DNA from: Hoeflea marina
GTDB lineage: Bacteria > Pseudomonadota > Alphaproteobacteria > Rhizobiales > Rhizobiaceae
Assembly: GCF_003182275.1 (NCBI RefSeq)
Contig: NZ_QGTR01000003.1
Span: forward strand, 682,001-746,000
Reading direction: 5' to 3'
Length of the DNA stretch: 64,000 nt
The notes beneath the pieces were generated by a model. The model made no database searches and was not told the DNA's origin. It saw nothing but the letters and a program-made list of their open reading frames with translations. The translations under genes and the position numbers were made by a program. This document shows, in pieces, positions 47,855 through 55,958 of the stretch (the stretch's first letter is position 1; every line of letters starts with the position of its first letter).

Positions 47855-50041
47855 TCAATTTCCCAGGATCAGGTCGAGCAGGGTGGTTTTCTGACGACTC
47901 TGCGTCGCGCCGATCTCGGCGGGCGGCGTCGGCCCGTCCTGCCGGGCGGCGGTCGGACGATCGGACGAGGCAGGAACGGGCAGCAGACCCTGCAGCAGAC
48001 CGGCCACCGGATCCTGCCCCGAGCCGACAGGACTCCCGACGGAAGCCGGGGGAGCCGGGTTTCCAAGCTGGAGACCGATGGCGGGGACGCCCTTGTGCGC
48101 CGCCTGCATGAAGGCATGCCAGGCTTGCGCCGGCAGCCCACCCCCCGTCACCTTGCGCATCGGCTTGCCGTCGTCGTTGCCGAACCAGACGCCGGTGGTG
48201 AGATTGGCGGTGTAGCCGACGAACAGCGCATCGCGGAACGACTGGCTGGTCCCGGTCTTTCCCGCCGCCTGCCATCCATCCAGCCGCGCGCTCCGGCCGG
48301 TGCCCTCCTGCACGACCCGCGCCAGCATCTGGTTCATCATGGCATTGACCGCGGGATCGATGACCCGGGGAGGATGCTCGTAGGCATTCTCGAAAAGGAC
48401 CCGGCCGTCCAGCGTGGTGACCCTGCGGATGACGTGCGGGGTGGCCTTGTAGCCGCCGTTCATGAAGGGGGCGTAAGCCGATGTCAGCTCAAGCAGCGTC
48501 ACCTCGGAGGTGCCGAGCGCAATGGAGGCGTTGGCCTGCAGCGGCGACTCGATGCCGAGGCGGCGGGCGGTCTTGATGACCTGCTGCGGGCCCACCTCCA
48601 TGACCAGCTGCGCCGCAATGGTGTTGAGCGATTCGGCCAACGCGTCCGACAGCGTGACGGCGCCGCGGTATTTCTGATCGTAGTTCTCCGGCGTCCAGTC
48701 ACCGATCCTGACCGGCGCGTCGTTGCGCACGGATTCCGGCGTCCGGCCGATTTCGAGCGCGGCCGCATAGACGAAGGGCTTGAACGCCGAACCAGGCTGG
48801 CGCCGGGCATCGGCCGCCCGGTTGAACTGGCTGGTGGAATAGTCGCGGCCGCCGATAAGCGCGCGGACGGCGCCGGTGCCGTCCAGCGACACCAGGGCTC
48901 CCTGGCTGACGGCGAGTTTTTCGCCGCTGTCAGCGATGGCATCGCGGATCGCCCTCTCCGCCTCACTCTGGAGATGGAAATCGATGGTGGTCTCCACCAC
49001 CAGGTCCTCGGTAACCGGGCCGATCAGCGCCGGAAGGCGATCCATGACCATGTCGGCGACATAGTTCTCCGATCCGGTCCAGTAACTCTTGGCTCGGGTC
49101 TGGGGTCTGGTCAGCGCGGTGGCGATTTCGCTGTCGGTGACGTAGCCGGCATCGCTCATCGCCTTCAGCACCACCTGCGCCCGTTCCTCGGCGGCCTGCG
49201 GGTCGTGAGCCGGCGACAGCCGCGACGGCGCCTTGAGCAGACCGGCCAGAAGCGCCGCTTCGGCCAGGCCCACATCCCGGGCGGGCTTGTTGAAATAGCG
49301 CCTGGAGGCAGCCTCGACGCCATAGGAGCCTGAGCCGAAATAGACCCGGTTGAGATACATTTCCAGGATCTGGTCCTTGGTGAACTTGTGCTCGAGCCAG
49401 AACGAGAGCAGGACCTCCTGCACCTTGCGCTCGAGCGTGCGCTCCGGCGACAGGAAGAGATTCTTGGCCAGCTGCTGGGTCAGGGTCGAGCCACCCTGGA
49501 CCGTGCGGCCGGCGAAGAGATTGGTCGCCACGGCGCGGGCAAGACCGATCGGATCAATGCCGAAATGCGAATAGAAGCGGCGGTCCTCGATCGAGATGAC
49601 TGCTTCGGGGATATAGGGCGACATGTCGCCCAGCAGCAGCGCCTCGCCGCCAGTGGCGCCGCGATTGGCCATGACGTCGTTGCTGACGGACACGATCTTG
49701 ACGTTGGGAGACCGGTCCGGCACCGCCCAGGTCGATGCGCTGGGCATGCGCGCGCCATAGTAGGCGACGACGCCCGCCACGCCGATGCCGCCCCAGATGG
49801 CGAGCACGAAACACCAGTAGACCAGGCCGCGGATCACCCCGACAAATCCGCCCCGGCGCTTGCCGCCCCGGGCGCCGCCCTTGCCCCTGCCGCGCTTGCC
49901 GGCCGGCTTGCGACGCGAGGGCGCGCGCGCTGCCGAAGGCTTGGCGACGCGATCATCGGCCAGGGACCGCTTTCCGGTTCGCGGCTGGATGGAGTCGAAG
50001 CTCGGCTCAATGCGGTCGCGGCTGGTTGTCTTTCGCGCCAT
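47855..50041 (-). CDS. Class A penicillin-binding protein (PBP1A family)
   Basis: 728-residue bifunctional wall synthase. A basic cytoplasmic head and one membrane anchor (about residues 72-98) precede the glycosyltransferase domain with EDRRFYSHFGIDPIG and the transpeptidase with SAFKPF (active Ser and Lys), SLN and KTGTS. Both activities appear intact. ATG 50041 fits better than GTG 50080, which lacks a ribosome site. The upstream region holds a TTAA-N7-TTAA motif. It is transcribed toward dnaK. Confidence 0.94.
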   Translation of the reverse strand: MARKTTSRDRIEPSFDSIQPRTGKRSLADDRVAKPSAARAPSRRKPAGKRGRGKGGARGGKRRGGFVGVIRGLVYWCFVLAIWGGIGVAGVVAYYGARMPSASTWAVPDRSPNVKIVSVSNDVMANRGATGGEALLLGDMSPYIPEAVISIEDRRFYSHFGIDPIGLARAVATNLFAGRTVQGGSTLTQQLAKNLFLSPERTLERKVQEVLLSFWLEHKFTKDQILEMYLNRVYFGSGSYGVEAASRRYFNKPARDVGLAEAALLAGLLKAPSRLSPAHDPQAAEERAQVVLKAMSDAGYVTDSEIATALTRPQTRAKSYWTGSENYVADMVMDRLPALIGPVTEDLVVETTIDFHLQSEAERAIRDAIADSGEKLAVSQGALVSLDGTGAVRALIGGRDYSTSQFNRAADARRQPGSAFKPFVYAAALEIGRTPESVRNDAPVRIGDWTPENYDQKYRGAVTLSDALAESLNTIAAQLVMEVGPQQVIKTARRLGIESPLQANASIALGTSEVTLLELTSAYAPFMNGGYKATPHVIRRVTTLDGRVLFENAYEHPPRVIDPAVNAMMNQMLARVVQEGTGRSARLDGWQAAGKTGTSQSFRDALFVGYTANLTTGVWFGNDDGKPMRKVTGGGLPAQAWHAFMQAAHKGVPAIGLQLGNPAPPASVGSPVGSGQDPVAGLLQGLLPVPASSDRPTAARQDGPTPPAEIGATQSRQKTTLLDLILGN

Positions 50042-50095
50042 GGATGTCCGGTGTTCCTGATTCCGCGTGATCAGGAACACCGTAATCGGGCCGCT

Positions 50096-50110
50096 TTAAG
50101 GTGCGGTTAA
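50096..50110. promoter_or_regulatory. CtrA-like motif TTAA-N7-TTAA upstream of PBP1A gene
   Basis: TTAA at 50096-50099 and 50107-50110, separated by exactly seven bases, 55 bases before the PBP1A start. This matches the core of the CtrA response-regulator site of alphaproteobacteria, which times cell-cycle genes. One half overlaps the hairpin at 50101-50121, so the match could be incidental. Confidence 0.4.
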
Positions 50111-50121
50111 GGAAACCGCAC
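50101..50121 (-). terminator. Hairpin downstream of the M20 dipeptidase gene
   Basis: GTGCGGTT (50101-50108) and AACCGCAC (50114-50121) form a perfect 8-bp stem with a 5-base loop, eight bases after the dipeptidase stop. On the minus strand the right side is followed by CTTAAAG, a weak U tract. Confidence 0.5.
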
Positions 50122-50128
50122 ATCGGGT

Positions 50129-51529
50129 TCAGTCATCCTTGCGCTCTGCCAGGGCGGCCAGGATGCGGATCCAGGAGCGCATTCCCTTGTGGAACGACTG
50201 CAGTTCGTATTTCTCGTTGGGCGAATGGATGCGGTCGTCGGCAAGCCCGAAGCCGACAAGCAGCGATTCCATGCCGAGCAGAGTCTGAAAATCCCCGACG
50301 ATCGGAATCGAGCCGCCCATGCCGATCATCACCGCCGGCTGCGGCCACTCGTCCGACAAGGCCTCGCGGGCGGTGCCGAGCAGCGGCGAATCATAGGGAA
50401 GCTGAATGGCCGGCGAGCCGCCATGGGCATGGAAGCTGACCGAACAGTCGGCGGGAACGAGCGATTCGACATAGGCGCGGAAGGCGGCGCGGATGGCTGA
50501 GGGATCCTGCTTACCGACCAGCCGGAAGGACACTTTCGCCGATGCCTGGGCGGCAATCACCGTCTTGAAGCCTTCCCCGGTATAGCCGCCGATGATGCCG
50601 TTGACCTCGGCGGTCGGCCGGGCCCAGGTCTGCTCCAGGACGCTGCGGCCCTTTTCTCCGGACGGAATGGACAGCCCGACCTCGCCGAGGAAGCCTTCGG
50701 CCGTGCGGCCGAGCGTGTCCCACATGGCCAGGATCTCGGCCGGCGTTTCCTCGACGCCGTCATAGAAGCCGTCCAGCGTGACGCGGCCGTCGGCGTCATG
50801 CAGACCGGCGAGAATACGAGCGAGGATGTGGATCGGATTGGCGGCGGCCCCGCCGAAATAACCCGAATGCAGGTCGCGGTCGGCGGCCGTGATGGTGATC
50901 TGTTCACCGACCAGGCCGCGAAGGCCGGCGGAGATCGCCGGCGTATCGGCGTCCCACATGTTGGTGTCGCAGACCAGGGCGCAGTCCGCCCTCAGCTCGG
51001 CGGCGTTGGCCTCGAGGAACGGTTTGAGCGAGGGCGAGCCGGATTCCTCCTCGCCCTCGAACAGGATGGTCACGCGGCACGGCAACGATCCCGAGACCGT
51101 CTTGTAGGCGCGGCAGGCCTCGACGAAGGTCATCAGCTGGCCCTTGTCATCGGCCGACCCCCGGCCGGTGATCACCTTGCGGCCCGGCGAATATTCCCTG
51201 AGCGAGGGTTCGAAAGGCGCGGTCTGCCACTGCTCGACCGGATCGACCGGCTGGACATCGTAATGCCCGTAGAACAGCACATGCGGCGCATCGGCGGTGG
51301 CGCCCGGATGGTGCGCGACGACCATCGGATGGCCCGGCGTGTCGCGCAGTTCGGCGGTGAAACCGAGTTCGGTCAGAGCATCGACGAGCCACTGCCCGGC
51401 CCTGCGGCATTCTGCGGCAAAGGCCGGATCGGTGGAAATCGAGGGAATGCGCAGAAGTTCGAACAGCCGTTCGAGGCTCACATTCAGGGTCGTGTCGGTG
51501 TGGGCTAGAACGGCGGACAGGTCTGACAT
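50129..51529 (-). CDS. M20-family dipeptidase
   Basis: 466-residue cytoplasmic zinc peptidase of the M20/M25/M40 family (dipeptidase/carnosinase-like). The metal-site motifs are FYGHYDVQPV, GRGSADDKGQ and FEGEEESGSP; the dimerisation-domain His is in DRDLHSGYFGG. The length is typical. GGAGAC precedes ATG 51529. It would split small peptides released during wall or protein turnover. Its neighbour upstream is a predicted small RNA whose terminator ends 53 bases before the start codon. Confidence 0.92.
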   Translation of the reverse strand: MSDLSAVLAHTDTTLNVSLERLFELLRIPSISTDPAFAAECRRAGQWLVDALTELGFTAELRDTPGHPMVVAHHPGATADAPHVLFYGHYDVQPVDPVEQWQTAPFEPSLREYSPGRKVITGRGSADDKGQLMTFVEACRAYKTVSGSLPCRVTILFEGEEESGSPSLKPFLEANAAELRADCALVCDTNMWDADTPAISAGLRGLVGEQITITAADRDLHSGYFGGAAANPIHILARILAGLHDADGRVTLDGFYDGVEETPAEILAMWDTLGRTAEGFLGEVGLSIPSGEKGRSVLEQTWARPTAEVNGIIGGYTGEGFKTVIAAQASAKVSFRLVGKQDPSAIRAAFRAYVESLVPADCSVSFHAHGGSPAIQLPYDSPLLGTAREALSDEWPQPAVMIGMGGSIPIVGDFQTLLGMESLLVGFGLADDRIHSPNEKYELQSFHKGMRSWIRILAALAERKDD

Positions 51530-51581
51530 GCTGGGTCTCCGGGAGGGAATCAGGAGCCGCGATCCTATCGCCCGCGCGCCG

Positions 51582-51730
51582 AAAAAGAAAAGCCGCCATG
51601 GCCGGAGGGGGGACCATGGCGGCATATCCGGGGACAAGGGCCAGAAGAGGGGCGGGGAGGCCCTTGTCCTAGCCTGGTCGCGGCGGGGGACGAGCCGGTG
51701 AACCAGACGGCGGCTTGTTTATTGCCGATG
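51582..51730 (-). ncRNA. Predicted small RNA with three C-rich-loop hairpins
   Basis: Minus-strand transcript of about 149 bases. In RNA order: hairpin 1 at 51706-51674 (5-bp stem), hairpin 2 at 51669-51632 (perfect 11-bp stem GGACAAGGGCC/GGCCCTTGTCC, loop UCCCCGCCCCUCUUCU), and hairpin 3 at 51623-51592 (perfect 10-bp stem GCCGCCATGG/CCATGGCGGC, loop UCCCCCCUCCGG). Hairpin 3 is followed by UUUUCUUUUU, a proper intrinsic terminator. All three loops carry UCCCC runs complementary to Shine-Dalgarno sequences. This resembles the alphaproteobacterial sRNAs with anti-SD loops (alpha-r14, CcsR). From memory, the Sinorhizobium alpha-r7 sRNA lies beside polA. The 5' end is estimated from the promoter. 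Confidence 0.75.
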
Positions 51731-51736
51731 AGAATG

Positions 51737-51765
51737 AATTGGGCCTGCAATTGTGGTATTTCAAG
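51737..51765 (-). promoter_or_regulatory. Sigma-32-like promoter of the small RNA
   Basis: On the minus strand CTTGAAA (51765-51759) is a perfect heat-shock -35 element; 15 bases later CCCAATT (51743-51737) resembles the -10 consensus CCCCATNT. Transcription would start near 51730. Rhodobacter CcsR small RNAs are known to be RpoH-dependent, which would fit. Confidence 0.5.
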
Positions 51766-51900
51766 GACAGGCCACATTACGGTTTTGTAACGAATCCGTG
51801 ATGCCGCGCGCCGCCGAGATCCAGCCCGGGACCGGCAAAAAAGCACCGGCCGCGATCAGCGCGCTAGACCTCGGGGAAAGGTCGCGGTAGTCGTTGCAGC

Positions 51901-54852
51901 ATGAAACAAGGTGACCATCTCTTTCTCGTCGACGGCTCCGGATACATTTTCCGGGCCTATCATGCGCTGCCGCCGCTTACCCGCAAATCCGACGGATTGC
52001 CGGTGGGCGCCGTGGCCGGCTTCTGCAACATGCTGTGGAAGCTGATCTCGGAGGCGCGCGACACCTCGGTCGGCGTGACGCCGACGCATTTCGCGGTGAT
52101 CTTCGACTATTCGTCCAAGACGTTCCGCAACACGCTCTATCCGGACTACAAGGCCAACCGGTCGGCGCCGCCGGAGGATCTGGTGCCGCAGTTCTCGGTC
52201 ATCCGCGAGGCGACGCGCGCCTTCGACCTGCCCTGCATCGAGATGGAGGGCTTCGAGGCCGACGACCTGATCGCCACCTATGCGCGGATGGCGCGCGAAG
52301 CCGGCGCGGACGTGACCGTGATCTCGTCGGACAAGGACCTCATGCAGCTCGTCGGCCCGAAAGTGTCGATGTATGACGGCATGAAGGACCGGCATATCGG
52401 CGTGGCCGAGGTCATCGAGAAATGGGGAGTCCCGCCGGAAAAGATGATCGACCTGCAGGCGCTGACCGGCGACTCGGTCGACAATGTTCCAGGAATTCCG
52501 GGCATCGGCCCCAAGACGGCCGCGCAGCTGATCACCGAGTTCGGCGATCTCGACACGCTGCTGGCGCGGGCGGAGGAGATTCCGCAGCCCAAGCGCCGCG
52601 AGAGCATCATCGCCAATGCCGACAAGGCGCGCCTGTCGCGCCAGCTGGTGCGGCTGAGCGACGATGTCGCCGTGACCGAAGATCTCGATTCGCTGTTTCT
52701 CAATCCGCTCGACGGTCCGAAGCTGATCGCCTTCCTCAAGGCGATGGAGTTCACCTCCCTGACCCGCCGGGTGGCCGAAGCCACCCACACGGAGGCGGCC
52801 GAAATCGCCGCCGCGACCATCGCCATCGATTCGCCCGAAGCCGCCCACGGCCCGGACCTCGATCCCGGCGAGGCCGGCGGATCTCCGGCGGCGGACGGCA
52901 ACAGGCCACCCGACGGCGGCGGCGGAAATCCCGGATCGGTGGCCCAGCGCCGCGCCGAGCTCGCCGTGGCGGCGAAGATCGACACCACGGCCTATGTCAC
53001 CATCCGCGATGCCGAGACGCTGAGGGCCTGGTGCGACGCCGCCCGCGAGGCCGGCCTGTTTGCGTTCGACACCGAAACCACCTCTCTCGATGCGATGCAG
53101 GCCGATCTGGTGGGGTTTTCGCTCGCGCTTCCGGTGGGCACTCCGGAGGCGGGGACTTTCTCGATCCGCGCCGCCTATGTGCCGCTTGCCCACATCACCG
53201 GCATCGGCGACCTGCTGGGCGGCGGCCCGGCCGAGGGGCAGATGAAGCTCGATGCGGCACTGGCGGAGCTCAGGATGCTGCTGGAAGACCCGTCGGTGCT
53301 CAAAGTGGGACAGAACCTGAAATACGACATGCTGGTCATGGGCCGGCACGGGATCCGCATCATCGGCTTCGACGACACCATGCTCTTGTCCTACGTGCTC
53401 GACGCCGGCCGTGGCGGCCATGGCATGGATGCGCTGTCGGCAACCTGGCTCGGCCATCAGCCGATCGCCTACAAGGACGTTGCCGGATCCGGCAAGGGGC
53501 TGATCGGGTTCGACCAGGTCGAGATCGACAAGGCGACCGCCTACGCCGCCGAAGACGCGGAGGTGACGCTGCGCCTGTGGCATGTGCTGAAGCCCAGGCT
53601 GGTGGCGGACGGCCTGACGTCGGTCTATGAGCGGCTCGAAAGGCCGCTGGCGGCGGTGCTGATGCGGATGGAGGAGCGCGGCATTTCCATCGACCGGCAG
53701 ATCCTGTCGCGGCTTTCGGGCGAACTGGCCCAGGGTGCCGCGGCGCTGGAGGCGGAGATCCACGATCTGGCGGGCGAAAGCTTCAATGTCGGCTCGCCCA
53801 AGCAGCTCGGCGACATCCTGTTCGGCAGGATGGGCCTGCCCGGCGGCTCGAAGACGAAATCGGGACAGTGGTCGACGTCGGCGCAGGTGCTCGAGGACCT
53901 GGCGGCGGCCGGCCACCCGCTGCCGCGCAAGATCGTCGACTGGCGGCAGCTGACCAAGCTGAAATCGACCTACACCGATGCCCTGCCGGGCTTCATCCAT
54001 CCGCAGACCAAGCGGGTTCACACCTCCTTTGCCATGGCCGCGACGACGACCGGACGGCTGTCCTCGTCCGACCCCAACATCCAGAACATTCCGGTCCGCA
54101 CCGCCGAGGGCCGCAAGATCCGCACCGCCTTCATCGCCGAGCCCGGCAATGTGCTGATTTCCGCCGACTACAGCCAGATCGAACTTCGGGTTCTGGCCCA
54201 TGTCGCCGACATTCCGCAACTCAGCCAGGCCTTCGCCGACGGCATCGACATTCATGCCATGACCGCTTCGGAAATGTTCGGCGTTCCGGTCCTGGACATG
54301 CCGTCGGAGGTCCGCCGCCGCGCCAAGGCGATCAATTTCGGCATCATCTACGGCATCTCGGCATTCGGGCTTGCCAATCAGCTCGGTATCGAGCGCTCGG
54401 AGGCGGGCGAGTACATCCGCAGATATTTCGAACGGTTTCCCGGCATCCGCGACTACATGGACGAGACCAAGGCGCAGGCGCGTGAGAACGGCTATGTGGA
54501 GACCATCTTCGGACGCCGGGCGCATTATCCCGAGATCCGCTCCCCCAATCCGCAGGTGCGCGCCTTCAACGAGCGCGCAGCCATCAATGCCCCGATCCAG
54601 GGTGCGGCCGCCGACATCATACGCCGCGCCATGGTGCGGATGGAGGATGCGCTCGAGGCGGCCGGGGTCAACGCCCGCATGCTGCTGCAGGTCCACGACG
54701 AACTGGTGTTCGAAACCGCGGAAGCCGAGGCGGCCAAGGCCATTCCGGTGATCGTGTCGGTGATGGAGCATGCCGCCATGCCCGCGGTGGCGATGCGCGT
54801 GCCGCTTCGGGTGGACGCCCGGTCGGCGCGCAACTGGGACGAGGCGCACTAA
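51901..54852 (+). CDS. polA: DNA polymerase I
   Basis: 983-residue repair and replication polymerase. Residues about 1-290 form the 5'-3' flap nuclease (FLVDGSGYIFRAYHALPP, EADDLIATYA). Residues about 355-545 are the proofreading exonuclease, with the acidic pair intact in FDTETTSLD, which many bacterial PolA proteins have lost. The polymerase has motif A DYSQIELRV, motif B RRRAKAINFGIIYG and motif C QVHDELVFE. Complete. No LexA box is visible upstream. Confidence 0.98.
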   Translation: MKQGDHLFLVDGSGYIFRAYHALPPLTRKSDGLPVGAVAGFCNMLWKLISEARDTSVGVTPTHFAVIFDYSSKTFRNTLYPDYKANRSAPPEDLVPQFSVIREATRAFDLPCIEMEGFEADDLIATYARMAREAGADVTVISSDKDLMQLVGPKVSMYDGMKDRHIGVAEVIEKWGVPPEKMIDLQALTGDSVDNVPGIPGIGPKTAAQLITEFGDLDTLLARAEEIPQPKRRESIIANADKARLSRQLVRLSDDVAVTEDLDSLFLNPLDGPKLIAFLKAMEFTSLTRRVAEATHTEAAEIAAATIAIDSPEAAHGPDLDPGEAGGSPAADGNRPPDGGGGNPGSVAQRRAELAVAAKIDTTAYVTIRDAETLRAWCDAAREAGLFAFDTETTSLDAMQADLVGFSLALPVGTPEAGTFSIRAAYVPLAHITGIGDLLGGGPAEGQMKLDAALAELRMLLEDPSVLKVGQNLKYDMLVMGRHGIRIIGFDDTMLLSYVLDAGRGGHGMDALSATWLGHQPIAYKDVAGSGKGLIGFDQVEIDKATAYAAEDAEVTLRLWHVLKPRLVADGLTSVYERLERPLAAVLMRMEERGISIDRQILSRLSGELAQGAAALEAEIHDLAGESFNVGSPKQLGDILFGRMGLPGGSKTKSGQWSTSAQVLEDLAAAGHPLPRKIVDWRQLTKLKSTYTDALPGFIHPQTKRVHTSFAMAATTTGRLSSSDPNIQNIPVRTAEGRKIRTAFIAEPGNVLISADYSQIELRVLAHVADIPQLSQAFADGIDIHAMTASEMFGVPVLDMPSEVRRRAKAINFGIIYGISAFGLANQLGIERSEAGEYIRRYFERFPGIRDYMDETKAQARENGYVETIFGRRAHYPEIRSPNPQVRAFNERAAINAPIQGAAADIIRRAMVRMEDALEAAGVNARMLLQVHDELVFETAEAEAAKAIPVIVSVMEHAAMPAVAMRVPLRVDARSARNWDEAH

Positions 54853-55038
54853 GGCACTTCAGATTCCCACGATTCGCACCCGCTTTTTCCAAGTCATGCG
54901 TGCGGTGATTACGAAACCGCAGCACTTTCGGGCGAGGCCAAGGTTTTTCTTCGCCTCTCCCCCAAATGCGGGATGAGGCGGAGCCCTCATGTCTGTTTTC
55001 CTCAAGCCGCCGGCAGAACCGGCCTTGAGGGGACACCA

Positions 55039-55734
55039 ATGACGAAACCACACTACCTTGCGGCGCTGGCCGCGGCGCTGGCGCTTGCTGGTTGTCAATC
55101 CGGCCAGACATCGACCGCCGGCGCGATGGCCACGGCCAGTGCACCTTCCGCTACGTCGGCTTCCGCCGGAGCCGGTACGCAGTCGGCCTTTGCGGCCACC
55201 GCTTCGGCCCCGGGCGGCCAATGCAGCATCACCCTGGCGGGCGGCCCGCCGCCGAAGCCGGCGAAGGGGGCCGATTTCGCCAAGAACGCCATCGGCAACA
55301 ACATCAAGCGCAACGTGACGCGGAACCTGATCAGCAACATCGGCGCCCGGGTCGCCGGCCCGCTCGGCGGCGCGGTGGCGCAGGGCATCGCAACCGACCG
55401 GATCCGCACCGAGCAGGACCTGAAGGGCATCTGGACGATCACGGACGGTCGCAGCGATTGCGGCTGTGCGGTCGATATCAGTTCCGGCGTGAACTTGCAG
55501 ATGAAGAGCTCCAACGCCGGCGCGTTGACGACGCGGGGCTGTGCAAACGTCCAGCTGGCGCAGGCCGCGCGCTGGTCGCTCGGCCATTCCTTCACCGGCT
55601 ATGACGCCCCGCTCACCGTGATGGCGCCGGACCGGCGGACGGTGGTGGCGACGCTCAACCGAGACGGCCTCAACTACTTCTCGGGCACGCTCGCCGACGG
55701 CTCGGCCGTGACCATGTGGCGGCGCGGCGGCTGA
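55039..55734 (+). CDS. AprI/Inh-type protease-inhibitor lipoprotein
   Basis: 231-residue predicted lipoprotein: MTKPHYLAALAAALALAGC puts the lipidated cysteine at residue 19. A Thr/Ser/Ala-rich linker follows, then an Inh-like beta-barrel (about residues 125-230) with paired cysteines and the repeated W/L pattern GIWTITDG, ARWSLGHSF, TLNRDGLNYFSGTL. Inh proteins inhibit secreted serralysin metalloproteases in the periplasm; rhizobial relatives are often called outer-membrane lipoprotein Omp10/19-like. GAGGGGA precedes ATG 55039. No serralysin gene is in the window. Confidence 0.75.
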   Translation: MTKPHYLAALAAALALAGCQSGQTSTAGAMATASAPSATSASAGAGTQSAFAATASAPGGQCSITLAGGPPPKPAKGADFAKNAIGNNIKRNVTRNLISNIGARVAGPLGGAVAQGIATDRIRTEQDLKGIWTITDGRSDCGCAVDISSGVNLQMKSSNAGALTTRGCANVQLAQAARWSLGHSFTGYDAPLTVMAPDRRTVVATLNRDGLNYFSGTLADGSAVTMWRRGG

Positions 55735-55753
55735 CCCAGCCCTACTGATCGGG

Positions 55754-55772
55754 ATGGCGGCCTCGCCGCCAT
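55754..55772 (+). terminator. Hairpin after the Inh-like lipoprotein gene
   Basis: ATGGCGGC/GCCGCCAT with a 3-base loop, 20 bases after the stop. A perfect 8-bp stem without a U tract. The rest of the 224-base gap up to 55958 shows nothing else I can identify. Confidence 0.45.
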
Positions 55773-55958
55773 GCTGATGCCGGGGATCGGCAGGCCCCTC
55801 GCCGGTCCCCGGCCACGGTTGCACCGGCGCAGCCCCACGGACCGGGCCGCCACGGTCGCGGCATCACCGCATTGTGAGACATGCTCATCACCGGCTTTGT
55901 TGACGCTGGGGATGAGCTGTGATGTGTGAAGCATTCTTGAAACTTCACGGGGATCATC

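Larger units (their letters stand above)
51530..51900. other. Intergenic region between M20 dipeptidase and polA
   Basis: 371 bases without a protein gene. The left and middle parts hold the small RNA and its promoter. The right part (51766-51900) must carry the polA promoter, but no clear hexamers are seen. GGGGAAAGG near 51873 is far from the polA ATG, so its ribosome site is weak. Confidence 0.7.

Noticed and set aside
51856-54849. 997-codon open frame opposite polA
   Set aside because: It mirrors polA frame for frame, has no recognisable domain, and such antisense frames are common in GC-rich genes.
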